Source: Streptomyces lateritius (lineage in GTDB: Bacteria; Actinomycetota; Actinomycetes; Streptomycetales; Streptomycetaceae). From it: a stretch of DNA of 45,877 bases. Location of the stretch: positions 205,104 through 250,980 of the forward strand of contig NZ_BMTO01000011.1 in the NCBI RefSeq assembly GCF_014649715.1, given 5' to 3'. The notes beneath the pieces are model-generated. The model ran no database searches. It had not been told where the DNA came from and saw nothing but the letters and a program-made list of their open reading frames with translations. A program made the position numbers and the translations under genes. How positions within the stretch are numbered: the stretch's first letter is position 1; every line of letters begins with the position of its first letter. This document shows, piece by piece, positions 7,651 through 15,630 of this stretch.

Positions 7651-8322
7651 CTATGCGCTGTCCTCGCCCTCCAGGAGGCCGGCGTCGTGGACGAGCAGGG
7701 CGATCTGGACCCGGTTGTTGAGGCCGAGCTTGGCCAGAACGCGCGAGACGTGCGTCTTGACGGTCGGGACGCTCATGTAGAGGGTCGCTGCGATCTCCGC
7801 GTTGGAGTGGCCTCGGCCGACGGCGACGGCCACCTCCCTTTCACGCTGGGCGAGTTCGGCGAGGCGGTCGGCGGCTGTGGCGCGGCGGGGCTGTTCCTGG
7901 TGTCCGGCGACATGGCTCATCAACTGGCGGGTGACGGCCGGGGAGAGGACGGGGTCTCCGGCGGCCACCCTGCGCACGGAGGCGACGATCTCGGCGGGCG
8001 CGGTGTCCTTGAGGACGAAGCCGGCCGCCCCGGCGCGCAGGGCGCGCAGGACCTGTTCGTCGGCGTGGAAGGTGGTGAGGACGACGACCTCGGGGGCGCC
8101 GGGGCGGGCGCGGAGCCGTTCGGTGGCCGTGAGGCCGTCGACGTACGGCATCCGGATGTCCATGAGGACGACGTCGGGGGCGTGCCGGTCGACGAGTTCG
8201 GGGACGTCCCGGCCGTCGGCGCCCTCGCCGACGATCTCTATGTCCTCGGCGCCGCCGAGCATGAGGGTGAGGCCCGCGCGGACCAGGGGGTCGTCGTCGA
8301 CGATGAGCAGCCGGATGGTCAT
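7651..8322 (-). CDS. NarL/LuxR-family response regulator
   Basis: A 223-residue two-component regulator. The receiver domain (residues 1-120) has the acidic pair in IVDDDP, the phosphoacceptor D55 in LMDIRMP, a Thr in LTTFH and the Lys of LKDTAP. A LuxR-type helix-turn-helix ends the protein (LAQREREVAVAV, NAEIAATLYMSVPTVKTHVSRVLAKL). I chose ATG at 8322, which overlaps the kinase stop as ATGA; a GTG 9 nt upstream is possible but less likely. Translation is coupled to the histidine kinase, and the P450 begins 9 nt downstream. The cognate kinase is therefore the upstream gene, and the P450 and thioesterase are transcribed with their own regulators. Confidence 0.95.
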   Translation of the reverse strand: MTIRLLIVDDDPLVRAGLTLMLGGAEDIEIVGEGADGRDVPELVDRHAPDVVLMDIRMPYVDGLTATERLRARPGAPEVVVLTTFHADEQVLRALRAGAAGFVLKDTAPAEIVASVRRVAAGDPVLSPAVTRQLMSHVAGHQEQPRRATAADRLAELAQREREVAVAVGRGHSNAEIAATLYMSVPTVKTHVSRVLAKLGLNNRVQIALLVHDAGLLEGEDSA

Positions 8323-9557
8323 GGGGGCCACGGTAGCCAGGCGCGCAGGGCGAATCCGCCGTCGGGGGCCGGGCCGTGCTCCAGCCGGCCACCGGCGAGG
8401 GTGGCGCGTTCGGTGAGGCCGATGAGGCCCTGGCCGGATCCGGGCACGTGCGGGACGGGGCCGGTGGGCGCCGGGTTGTGGACCTCGACGGTGAGTCCGT
8501 CGCCGGGGCGGCCGCGGAGGGTGACGGTGACCTCGGTGCCGGGGGCGTGCTTACGGGCGTTGGTGAGGCCCTCCTGCGCGATGCGGTAGACGGTGCGGCC
8601 GGTGGCGGCGGGGACGGCGGCCGACTCCTCACCGCTCTCGGGATCACCGTCCAGGCCGATGTCGAGGACGACCTCCGTACCGGCCCGGCGCGACTCCTCG
8701 ACCAGCGTGTCGAGGCTGGCGAGCGTGGGCTGGGGCCGGTCCCCGTCGCCCCCCTCCCCCGGGGCCCGCAGCACGCCGATGATCTCGCGCAGGTCCTGGA
8801 GGGCTTCGTGGGCGCTGTCCCGGATGACGCCTGCGGCGCGGGCGACCTGCGCGGGCGGGGCGTCGGGCCGGAATTCGAGGGCTCCGGCGTGCACGCTGAG
8901 CAGGGTGAGCCGGTGGGCGAGGACGTCGTGCATCTCGCGGGCGATGGCCTCCCGGGCGAGCCGCTGGGCCTGCTCGGCCCGCAGTTCGGTCTCCGCCTCC
9001 GCGCGGTGGGCACGCTCGCGCAGGGCCTCGACGAGCTGGCGCCGGGAACGTACGAGCATGCCCCAGGCGGTCACCAGCAGGGTCACGACGATACCGATCA
9101 CGACGGCCGCCGCCGGGTGGAGGGACGGGTCGGGGCGCAGGAAGACCTGCGCGGTGGAGGAGACCACGGCGAGCGCGCCCATGAGCGCGGTCTCCCGGAC
9201 GGGCCGGCGGACGGCGACGCCGAAGAGCGCGGCGAGGGCCGCTCCGCCGGCGACCGGGGCGACCGTGCTGATCACGGTGAGGACGACCGCGACCCCCACG
9301 GGCCAACGGCGTCGCAGCCAGAGGGCGCAGCACGCGGCGGCGCCGACGAGCTGGTCCGCGAGGGCGACGACCTCGCTGTTGAGCTGGTCGGTGCTGTCGG
9401 CGGCGACGAGCCCGACGAAGACCGCGAGGAGGAAGAGGAGGGCATCGACGAGCCAGTCGCGAACGGTCCGGCGCGGGCGGCGGCCCGGTGGGGTGTCCGC
9501 CGGGGTGTCGGCCATGGCCGAGGGAAGCAGCCAGGCGTGGCGGTCCGTCCGTGTCAT
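8319..9557 (-). CDS. Sensor histidine kinase (NarX/DesK-like, HisKA_3)
   Basis: A 412-residue membrane sensor, counted from ATG at 9557. Roughly residues 33-170 hold five or six hydrophobic segments with very short outside loops, so the signal is probably membrane-borne. The dimerisation/phosphoacceptor helix has REMHDVLAHRL with H210. The C-terminal ATPase domain has the N-box region AQEGLTNARKHAPG and the Gly-rich GSGQGLIGLTERA. It phosphorylates the response regulator encoded immediately downstream (ATGA overlap). A second possible start is ATG at 9515; neither has a clear ribosome binding site. It is divergent from a small membrane-protein gene. Confidence 0.93.
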   Translation of the reverse strand: MTRTDRHAWLLPSAMADTPADTPPGRRPRRTVRDWLVDALLFLLAVFVGLVAADSTDQLNSEVVALADQLVGAAACCALWLRRRWPVGVAVVLTVISTVAPVAGGAALAALFGVAVRRPVRETALMGALAVVSSTAQVFLRPDPSLHPAAAVVIGIVVTLLVTAWGMLVRSRRQLVEALRERAHRAEAETELRAEQAQRLAREAIAREMHDVLAHRLTLLSVHAGALEFRPDAPPAQVARAAGVIRDSAHEALQDLREIIGVLRAPGEGGDGDRPQPTLASLDTLVEESRRAGTEVVLDIGLDGDPESGEESAAVPAATGRTVYRIAQEGLTNARKHAPGTEVTVTLRGRPGDGLTVEVHNPAPTGPVPHVPGSGQGLIGLTERATLAGGRLEHGPAPDGGFALRAWLPWPP

Positions 9558-9603
9558 ACGCACCAAAGTACGCAGATGAGATGCGCGACGGCGGTCACGG
9601 AGC

Positions 9604-9651
9604 GGCGGACGCTACCAAAGTCGCGCGAGGCGAGACTTCGGTCGCTCCGCC
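9604..9651. promoter_or_regulatory. Long imperfect inverted repeat upstream of the kinase operon and a small membrane gene
   Basis: The left arm (GGCGGACGCTACCAAAGTC) and the reverse complement of the right arm (GAGACTTCGGTCGCTCCGCC) match at most positions around a short spacer. ACCAAAGT also occurs at 9562-9569 as a direct copy. The repeat lies between divergent genes, so it could be an operator for the adjacent response regulator or a leader hairpin. Only the symmetry supports this. Confidence 0.35.
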
Positions 9652-9702
9652 ATGTCCGGTGGACCGACGCGGGCACCCCGCCGGGCCGATCATGCTCGGT
9701 GC

Positions 9703-9921
9703 ATGAAGAAGTTTCTGGAGATCCTCGGCGTCGTGGTGCTCATCGGCGGCGTCTCGGGAGTGCTGCGCGAGCTGACCGGCTGGTTCCCCTTCATGGGCTT
9801 CACCCGGTTCCTGACGGAGAACGTGTGGTTCCTGGACGGCAGGGAGCTGTTCGCCAACATCGTGATCGCGGTGCTGGGTCTCGTGGTTCTCATCCTCTCG
9901 GACGGGGTGAAGAAGGCTTAG
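9703..9921 (+). CDS. Small two-helix membrane protein, function unknown
   Basis: A 72-residue protein starting MKKFLEILGVVVLIGGV. Two hydrophobic segments (about residues 5-20 and 49-66) are separated by an aromatic stretch (WFPFMGFTRF), and the protein ends with KKA. I chose ATG at 9703 because it directly precedes the Lys-Lys start of the first helix; an upstream frame extension reads as arginine-rich noise. It is divergent from the kinase operon and ends 60 nt from the convergent membrane protein, with a strong hairpin between. I do not recognise the family. Confidence 0.65.
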   Translation: MKKFLEILGVVVLIGGVSGVLRELTGWFPFMGFTRFLTENVWFLDGRELFANIVIAVLGLVVLILSDGVKKA

Positions 9922-9983
9922 GTCGGGTCCGGAAGGTAGCGCCGTCTGCCCGTAGGGCAGGCGGGACTTCACGGACCCGGCCT
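9922..9983. terminator. Bidirectional terminator-like nested hairpin
   Basis: Outer arms GGTCGGGTCCG (9922-9932) and CGGACCCGGCC (9972-9982) pair almost perfectly, with a second inner stem built from GTCTGCCC and GGGCAGGC. It fills the gap between two convergent membrane-protein genes and touches the stop of the leftward one. No T-run is visible. Confidence 0.6.
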
Positions 9984-10341
9984 AGCCCTTGGCCTCGTTG
10001 AGGCGGGTGACCTCGGCGAGGTGCTCGGCCATGCGGTGGGAGACAGAGCCGCTGGTGTGAAGGACGGCGCCGACGACGGCGAACGGCAGGGACGCGCCGA
10101 GGACCGCCATCAGTTCGGGCCAGTCGCGTTCCTCGACACAGCGGCTGTCGTCGTTGTGGAGGTTGTCGCTCGTGAACCGGGAGGTGCACTCGCGGCTGTA
10201 CCCCTCGTTCTCGTAGGGCGTGAAGAGGAGGACGGCGAACCAGATCCACAGCAGGCCGGCGACGGCGAGCAGCCCGAGTCCCCAGCCCTGGGTGCGCCGC
10301 GCGCGGGCGCGGAAATCTATGTCGTACGGCAGTGAACGCAT
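9982..10341 (-). CDS. Membrane protein of unknown function
   Basis: A 119-residue protein starting MRSLPYDIDFRARARR. Hydrophobic segments lie at about residues 22-42 (GLLAVAGLLWIWFAVLLF) and 77-96. Between them is an exposed stretch with two Cys residues (ECTSRF, DSRCVEE) that could form a disulfide outside the membrane. The C-terminal part is charged and presumably cytoplasmic. It lies 11 nt downstream of the EamA transporter gene on the same strand and probably shares its transcript. Family not recognised. Confidence 0.7.
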   Translation of the reverse strand: MRSLPYDIDFRARARRTQGWGLGLLAVAGLLWIWFAVLLFTPYENEGYSRECTSRFTSDNLHNDDSRCVEERDWPELMAVLGASLPFAVVGAVLHTSGSVSHRMAEHLAEVTRLNEAKG

Positions 10342-10352
10342 GGATCAAGAAC

Positions 10353-11288
10353 CTATCGGGGGCCCGCCCCGGCGGCGCGACGGCCCCAGGTCGTCCCGGC
10401 GAGGACGAGGACGGCGCCCGCGACGCCGAGGACCCCCGGGCGGTCTCCGGCGAGCGCGATGCCGGCCGCCGCGGCCCAGAGCGGTTCCGTGCCGAGCAGG
10501 AGGCTGACCCGCGACGGGGAGGTGCGGCGCACGGCCCACATCTGCACGAAGAAGGCGAAGAGCGTGCAGAAGACGGAGAGGAAGACGAGTCCCGCCCACT
10601 CGCGCACCCCGAAGTCGAGCGCCACCGACCAGGGCGATGCGCCCGTGCCGGGAGCCGCCGCGAGCAGGGCGAAGACGAGGACGGCGGAGCCGAGTTGGAC
10701 GGTGGTGAGGGAGAGGGAGTCGGCGCTCCGCACGGCCTTGATCCGGGACATGGCCAGGACGTGGACGGTACGGGCCACGGCGGCGAGCAGCATGAGCAGG
10801 TCGCCGGGCGAGGGCGTGGTGAACCCCGCCCCCTGCGTCAGCAGCACCACGCCCGCCACCGAGAGCGCGGCGGCGGCCAGGAAGGCCCGGGGCGGCCGGG
10901 TGCGCGTGACGGCGGCCTCGGCGAGCGGCGTGAAGATCATGGTGAGGCTGATGATCAGGCCGGCGTTGGTGGCGGAGGTGTGGACGACGCCGTACGTCTC
11001 CAGGAGGAAGATCCCGCTGAGCACCAGGCCGAGGAGGCCGGCGCCGCGCCACTGGGCGGGGCGCAGCGCCCGCAGTCTGCTCCATCCGGCGACGACGAGG
11101 ACGGGCAGGACGACGGCGAACCGCAGGACCAGCACCGCGACGACGGTGTGGGTGGTGGTGATGCCCTTGGCCGCGAGGTAGCTGGCGCCCCAGACGACGG
11201 CGACGAGGAGCACCGGGAGGTCGGTGAGCCAGGCGCGGCGCGCGGCGCGAAGGGGTGCGGAAGCGGCGATCGGTGACGTGGCAGTCAT
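10353..11288 (-). CDS. EamA/DMT-family membrane transporter
   Basis: A 311-residue drug/metabolite-transporter-type protein with about ten hydrophobic helices arranged as two EamA repeats. The first repeat begins VLLVAVVWGASYLAAKG, and the second carries the family-typical SVFCTLFAFFVQMWAVRRTSPSR end region, split here by ordinary loops. ATG at 11288 is chosen because GGAG lies 12-15 nt upstream and it gives a normal short N-terminus; an upstream frame would add 22 residues. Members export amino acids, metabolites or toxic compounds. The substrate is unknown, and the only likely operon partner is the small membrane protein downstream. Confidence 0.88.
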   Translation of the reverse strand: MTATSPIAASAPLRAARRAWLTDLPVLLVAVVWGASYLAAKGITTTHTVVAVLVLRFAVVLPVLVVAGWSRLRALRPAQWRGAGLLGLVLSGIFLLETYGVVHTSATNAGLIISLTMIFTPLAEAAVTRTRPPRAFLAAAALSVAGVVLLTQGAGFTTPSPGDLLMLLAAVARTVHVLAMSRIKAVRSADSLSLTTVQLGSAVLVFALLAAAPGTGASPWSVALDFGVREWAGLVFLSVFCTLFAFFVQMWAVRRTSPSRVSLLLGTEPLWAAAAGIALAGDRPGVLGVAGAVLVLAGTTWGRRAAGAGPR

Positions 11289-11419
11289 GTACGGCCCTGC
11301 TCCAACTCGGTGGACTGAGTGGAGACTTCGGCGGCTCGCACGCGGAACGCCCACCGTACCCGGACCGGCCCGTGGAGGCTACATCTTTCTTCCGCGGTCA
11401 GGCCCCGCCACCTGGGGTG

Positions 11420-12031
11420 TCACGCGTAGCTGCCGTATTCGGGGCGGCCCGCGAGGTTGTACGTGTGGATGGCGATCCCCGACCCCGTGGTCCTGGCTTC
11501 GGTGTGGCGGAAGGCCGTGGGGCGGGTGCCGTCGGTGAAGAGGCGACGGCCCGTGCCGAGGACGACGGGGAAGACGAGCAGGTGGAGCGTGTCGATCAGG
11601 TCGTGCGCCAGCAGGGTCCGGGCGAGGCCGCCGCTGCCGTGCATCTGCACCTCACCGTCGGTGCGGTCCTTGAGCGCGGTGACCTCCTGGACCGGATCGC
11701 CGCCGAGAACGGTCGTGCCGGACCAGTCGGCCGAGGTGAGCGTGGTCGAGGCGACGTACTTCGGGAGGGCGTTGAGCTTCGAGGCGACCGGGTCGGCGGG
11801 GTCGGTCTGCTTGGGCCAGAAGCCGGCGAAGATCTCGTACGTGCGGCGGCCGAGCAGGAAGGCGGCGGGCCGCTGGAAGACCTCGTCGATGAAGCGGCCG
11901 AAGTCCTCGTCGCCGTAGGGCACGGACCATCCGCCGTGCTCGAATCCGCCGCTGCGGTCCTCGTCGGGGCCGCCTGGCGCCTGGTAGACGCCGTCGAGGG
12001 TGAGGAACTGGGTGAGGCTGAGGTTGCCCAT
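11420..12031 (-). CDS. RibD C-terminal/dihydrofolate-reductase-fold protein
   Basis: A 203-residue NADPH-binding reductase-fold protein. It starts MGNLSLTQFLTLDGVYQAPGG, then shows LLGRRTYEIFAGFWP, a middle strand region (KYVASTTL) and the nucleotide-binding loop MHGSGGLARTLLAHDLID, followed by VVLGTGRRLF. This pattern is common in stand-alone actinobacterial RibD-C/DHFR-like proteins, whose true substrates are mostly unknown. They are not the housekeeping folate enzyme. ATG at 12031 begins the conserved first strand. It is divergent from the SDR gene and followed 131 nt later by the EamA gene. Confidence 0.87.
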   Translation of the reverse strand: MGNLSLTQFLTLDGVYQAPGGPDEDRSGGFEHGGWSVPYGDEDFGRFIDEVFQRPAAFLLGRRTYEIFAGFWPKQTDPADPVASKLNALPKYVASTTLTSADWSGTTVLGGDPVQEVTALKDRTDGEVQMHGSGGLARTLLAHDLIDTLHLLVFPVVLGTGRRLFTDGTRPTAFRHTEARTTGSGIAIHTYNLAGRPEYGSYA

Positions 12032-12115
12032 GGCGCGGGTGCCTTTCGGTTCGGGCCGGGTGTCCCCCGGTCCATCGTGTCTCACAAGCTCCGACTCCAC
12101 CGCCCGGCGAAAGTC

Positions 12116-12139
12116 ATCGGTGTCCCGTGATCGGTGTCC
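12116..12139. repeat. Direct repeat ATCGGTGTCC in a divergent promoter region
   Basis: Two exact copies of ATCGGTGTCC (12116-12125 and 12130-12139) are separated by CGTG, giving a 14-bp period. They lie between the divergent DHFR-fold and SDR genes, about 80 bp from each start. They may be regulator half-sites; I see no clear -35/-10 pair. Confidence 0.4.
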
Positions 12140-12216
12140 GATTGCCGCCAGCACCCGCTGCTCCCGCCGCCTTTCATTGAACTCGCAACCACTCATCACT
12201 TTTCAGGAGGTTCGGG

Positions 12217-12957
12217 ATGTCCACGATGAACGGCAAGGCGGTCCTGGTGACGGGCGGCAGCCGGGGCATGGGCGCCGCCACCGCCCTGCGGCTGGCCCGG
12301 GAGGGCGCGGACGTGGCCTTCACGTACGTACGGAACGAGGAGCGGGCGCGCGAGGTCGCGGCGGCGATCGAGGCGGCCGGCCGCAAGGCGCTGCCCCTGC
12401 GGGCCGACGCGGCGGACGCCGGGGACGCGGCGGGCGCGGTGGAGTGGGCGGCGGACGCCCTCGGGCGGCTGGACGTGCTGGTCAACAACGTGGGCGTGGG
12501 CGTCCTCGGACCGCTGGAAAGCCTGAGCCTGGCGGATGTGGACCGGGTGCTCGCGGTGAATGTGCGCGCGGCTTTCCTCGCCTCCCAGGCGGCGGCCGGG
12601 CGGATGGGGAGCGGTGGGCGGATCGTCACGATCGGCACGTGCATGACGGCCCGCGTCCCCGGCCCCGGCGGCACGCTCTACGCGACGAGCAAGTCGGCCC
12701 TGGTCGGCCTCACCAAGGCGCTCGCGAGGGAGCTGGGCGGTCGCGGCATCACGGCCAACATCGTCCATCCGGGCCCGGTCGACACCGACATGAACCCGGC
12801 GGACGGACCGTACGCGCAGGGCCAGGCGGCCATGACGGCGCTGGGCCGTTTCGGGGCCCCGGAGGAGGTGGCCGCGATGGTGGCGTTCCTGGCGGGTCCG
12901 GAGGGGGAGTACGTGACGGGCGCGGAGTTCTCGGTGGACGGCGGCCACGCGGCGTAG
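12217..12957 (+). CDS. Short-chain dehydrogenase/reductase (FabG-like)
   Basis: A 246-residue classical SDR. It has the NAD(P)-binding GGSRGMG (residues 14-20), NNVG of the central sheet, and the catalytic Tyr-Lys pair in YATSK. The C-terminal VTGAEFSVDGG is typical. The Ser expected 13-14 residues before the Tyr is replaced in IGTCMTARVPGPGG: the aligned residues are Cys and Thr. Either Thr takes the role or the chemistry differs. CAGGAGG lies 6 nt before ATG at 12217. It is divergent from the RibD/DHFR-fold gene and convergent with allantoicase. Substrate not determinable. Confidence 0.9.
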   Translation: MSTMNGKAVLVTGGSRGMGAATALRLAREGADVAFTYVRNEERAREVAAAIEAAGRKALPLRADAADAGDAAGAVEWAADALGRLDVLVNNVGVGVLGPLESLSLADVDRVLAVNVRAAFLASQAAAGRMGSGGRIVTIGTCMTARVPGPGGTLYATSKSALVGLTKALARELGGRGITANIVHPGPVDTDMNPADGPYAQGQAAMTALGRFGAPEEVAAMVAFLAGPEGEYVTGAEFSVDGGHAA

Positions 12958-12961
12958 CGGA

Positions 12962-13023
12962 GGAAGCGGCACGGAAGAGGCGCCGCGGAGGAGGGAAGCG
13001 GCGCGGAAGAGGCACCGCGCTCG
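12962..13023. repeat. Imperfect 28-bp direct repeat after the SDR gene
   Basis: A unit reading GGAAGCGGC(A/G)CGGAAGAGGC(G/A)CCGCG occurs twice, starting near 12963 and 12996, just after the SDR stop. It looks like a local tandem duplication and is not coding. Confidence 0.5.
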
Positions 13024-13030
13024 AAGTGGC

Positions 13031-13070
13031 GCGAGGGCGCACCGGTGCTGTCGGGCCGGTGCGCCCTCGC
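13031..13070. terminator. Strong hairpin terminator between convergent SDR and allantoicase
   Basis: GCGAGGGCGCACCGG (13031-13045) pairs perfectly with CCGGTGCGCCCTCGC (13056-13070) around a 10-nt loop, a 15-bp GC-rich stem. It lies 74 nt after the SDR stop and 61 nt from the allantoicase stop on the other strand, so it could serve both directions. Confidence 0.7.
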
Positions 13071-13131
13071 GGGCCGGGCGGGGTGTCGTGGCCCGCCCAG
13101 TTCGTGGTGACCCGTTGGTCGCCCGTCCGGG

Positions 13132-14247
13132 TTACCCGCCCAGTTCCTGGTGGCGGGCGGTCAGGCGGGCCGTGCCCGCTTCGGTGAGAGAGCCGAAGAG
13201 GCGGAGGCGGGAGATGCCGCCGTCCGGGTAGATGTCGATCCGGACGCGGGAGCCGACCGCCGGGGTGTCGAGCACGAAGCGGTGGTTGGTGTCCGGCTGG
13301 AGCCGGGTCCTGGGCAGGACCTCGGTCCACTCCTCGGAGCCCTCGGCCGCCACGGAGAGCGCCGCCCAGCCCGCGCTGTTGCCCTTCAGGTAGGCCGTGT
13401 CGATCTCGACGGCGCGGATCTGGGACTCGGCCGCCAGCTGGTAGCGGATCCAGTCGTTGCCCTTGTCGCGGCGGCGGCGGGTCTCCCAGCCGTCGTCCAT
13501 CTTGTGCGAGCGGCCCGGCTGGATGGTGTTGGTCGCCGGGGAGTAGAAGCGGTCGGAGGCGTCCTCGACCTGGCCGCCGTTCTCCAGCGCCGCGAGGTCG
13601 AAGGTGCCGAGGACCGCGAGCCACTTCGGGTCCGGGGCGACCTCGCCGTACACGCGCAGGCGGGCGATGCCGCCGTCCGGATGCTGGTTCACGCGCAGAT
13701 GCGTGAAGCGCTGCTCGACGTCGACGGCGAAGCCGTTGGCGGCGTGGCCGCCGATGGCGGTGCGCGGGACGAGGGTCGTCCACTTCACGTCGTCGGCGAG
13801 GAGCTCCTCGGGGGAGGGCGAGCCGGCCACGGAGGTGGCCTCGACGGAGACGGCCTGCGGGTAGTTGCCGCGGAAGTGAGCGGTGTCGATCACGATGCCG
13901 CGCACGACACCGGGGGCGCCGAGGCGTACCAGCGCCCAGTCGTGGTCGTCCTCGGTCGGGTGCGGCCGCTGCGCGGAGACGCCCCGGCGGCGGCGGGTCT
14001 CCCAGCCGTCCATGATCTTGCCCTTGTGCCCGAAGTGCTCGGGGTCGAACTCCGCGGCCTGCGGCTTGAGCATGTTCTCGCGCTCGGCGAAGAACTCGTC
14101 GTTGGCGGCGATCACGCCCGCGCCGAGGCGGCGGTCGGCGAGGTCCGCGTACCGCGTGAAGGGGAACTCGGCGGTGCGGTAGTCCGCGTACGGATCGCCA
14201 CCGCCGTAGGGGCTGGCGTCACCGGTGAAGCCGGGTATGGCGGACAC
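13132..14247 (-). CDS. alc: Allantoicase
   Basis: Hydrolyses allantoate to ureidoglycolate and urea in the cytoplasm. The 371-residue protein consists of two homologous jelly-roll allantoicase repeats. Each contains the signature DGWETRRRR (near residues 80 and 250) and a later (H/Y)PDGGI(A/S)RLR. AVEIDTAYLKGN and GIVIDTAHFRGN are the matching strands. Length is normal for the family. The GTG start at 14247 leaves one base after the allantoinase stop, so the two genes form an operon in the pathway order allantoinase then allantoicase. Expression is presumably driven from the allantoinase promoter with its palindrome at 15614-15630. A strong hairpin follows the stop. Confidence 0.95.
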   Translation of the reverse strand: MSAIPGFTGDASPYGGGDPYADYRTAEFPFTRYADLADRRLGAGVIAANDEFFAERENMLKPQAAEFDPEHFGHKGKIMDGWETRRRRGVSAQRPHPTEDDHDWALVRLGAPGVVRGIVIDTAHFRGNYPQAVSVEATSVAGSPSPEELLADDVKWTTLVPRTAIGGHAANGFAVDVEQRFTHLRVNQHPDGGIARLRVYGEVAPDPKWLAVLGTFDLAALENGGQVEDASDRFYSPATNTIQPGRSHKMDDGWETRRRRDKGNDWIRYQLAAESQIRAVEIDTAYLKGNSAGWAALSVAAEGSEEWTEVLPRTRLQPDTNHRFVLDTPAVGSRVRIDIYPDGGISRLRLFGSLTEAGTARLTARHQELGG

Positions 14248-14248
14248 G

Positions 14249-15583
14249 TCAGTTGTTCCTTTCGAGGAGGCGGCCGGAGGGCTCGGCCAGGGTGCCGTGG
14301 TCGGCGATGCGCTCGCCGCGCAGCCAGGTGGACTTCACGACGCCGTGCAGGGTCTTGCCCGCGTACGCGGTGAGCCGGTTGCGGTGCTGGAGCTCGGCCG
14401 GGTCGACCGTGAAGGTCTCGTCGGGCGCGAGCACGGCGAAGTCGGCGTCGCGGCCGGCCTCGATGGCGCCCTTCTGCGACAGCCCCGCGAGCCGGGCCGG
14501 GGCCTCGGACATCCAGCGGGCGACGTCCTCCAGGGTGCGACCGCGGCGGCGCGCCTCGGTCCAGACGGCCGGCAGGCCGAGCTGGAGGGAGGAGATGCCG
14601 CCCCAGGCGGAGAGGAAGTCCGGGGTCTTCAGGTCGGCGGTGGACGGCGAGTGGTCGGAGACGACGCAGTCGATCGTGCCGTCCGCCAGGCCCTCCCACA
14701 GCGCGTCCTGGTTCGCGGCCTCGCGGATGGGCGGGCAGCACTTGAACTCGGTGGCGCCGTCCGGGACCTCCTCGGCGGTGAGGGTGAGGAAGTGCGGGCA
14801 GGACTCGACTGTGATCTTGACGCCCTCGGCCTTGGCGGCGGCGATCAGCGGCAGCGCGTCCGAGGAGGAAAGGTGCAGCACGTGGACGCGGGCGTTCAGC
14901 CGGCGCGCCTGGTTGATCAGGTTCTCGATCGCGGTGTTCTCGGCGTCGCGCGGCCGGGAGGCGAGGAAGTCGGCGTACTTCTCGCCCTTCTTCTGGGGCG
15001 CGGCGGCGAGGTGGTGGGGGTCCTCCGCGTGCACGATCATCAGGCCGTCGAAGCCGGCGATCTCGGCGAGGGAGTTCGCCAGCTGCTCCTGGTCCAGCTC
15101 GGGGAACTCCTCCACGCCGGAGGGCGACAGGAAGCACTTGAAGCCGAAGACACCGGCGTCGTACAGCGGCCGCAGGTCCTTGACGTTGTCGGGCAGCGCG
15201 CCGCCCCAGAAGCCGACGTCGATGTGCGCCTTGGTGCGGGCGACGTCCTGCTTGATCCGCAGGTGCTCGACGGTGGTCGTCGGCGGCAGCGAGTTCAGCG
15301 GCATGTCGAGGAGGGTGGTGATGCCACCGGCGGCGGCCGCGCGCGTGGCGGTCCAGAAGCCCTCCCACTCGGTGCGGCCCGGGTCGTTCACATGGACGTG
15401 GGTGTCGACGAGCCCGGGGAGCACGACGTCGTCGCCGACGTCCTCCAGCCGCGCGCCGGCCGGCACCTCGGCGTCGTACGGCAGCACGGCGGCGATGGTC
15501 CCGCCGGAGACGGCGATCGACGCGGAGCGCGTCCCCTCGGGGGTGATGACGCGTGTCGAGCGCAGTACCAGGTTGACGTCCAC
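14249..15583 (-). CDS. allB: Allantoinase
   Basis: Opens the hydantoin ring of allantoin to give allantoate. This 444-residue amidohydrolase has metal ligands H62 and H64 in DTHVHVND, a likely carboxylated K149 in GFKCFLSP, H185 in IVHAEDP, H237 in VLHLSS and the catalytic Asp in CVVSDHSPS. These distinguish it as a binuclear-metal cyclic amidohydrolase; the sequence around GFKCFL is typical of allantoinases rather than dihydropyrimidinases. The GTG start at 15583 has AAGAAGGGG just upstream. Its promoter carries a perfect 17-bp palindrome just downstream of the -10. It is divergent from allR and transcribed with allantoicase. Confidence 0.96.
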   Translation of the reverse strand: MDVNLVLRSTRVITPEGTRSASIAVSGGTIAAVLPYDAEVPAGARLEDVGDDVVLPGLVDTHVHVNDPGRTEWEGFWTATRAAAAGGITTLLDMPLNSLPPTTTVEHLRIKQDVARTKAHIDVGFWGGALPDNVKDLRPLYDAGVFGFKCFLSPSGVEEFPELDQEQLANSLAEIAGFDGLMIVHAEDPHHLAAAPQKKGEKYADFLASRPRDAENTAIENLINQARRLNARVHVLHLSSSDALPLIAAAKAEGVKITVESCPHFLTLTAEEVPDGATEFKCCPPIREAANQDALWEGLADGTIDCVVSDHSPSTADLKTPDFLSAWGGISSLQLGLPAVWTEARRRGRTLEDVARWMSEAPARLAGLSQKGAIEAGRDADFAVLAPDETFTVDPAELQHRNRLTAYAGKTLHGVVKSTWLRGERIADHGTLAEPSGRLLERNN

Positions 15584-15613
15584 CCGTACCCCTTCTTTTT
15601 CACCCAGCAGAAT

Positions 15614-15630
15614 TTCAACGAACTGTTGAA
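15614..15630. promoter_or_regulatory. 17-bp palindromic operator at the allB promoter
   Basis: TTCAAC-GAACT-GTTGAA is a perfect 6-5-6 inverted repeat. On the minus strand it directly follows a promoter-like pair: -35 TTGACG (15656-15661), 17-bp spacer, -10 AAGACT (15633-15638). The operator therefore covers the likely transcription start. Closely related 17-mers occur at 21983, 37048 and 39768 in front of other purine/glyoxylate genes. The palindrome is seen directly; binding by AllR is an inference from location. Confidence 0.8.
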
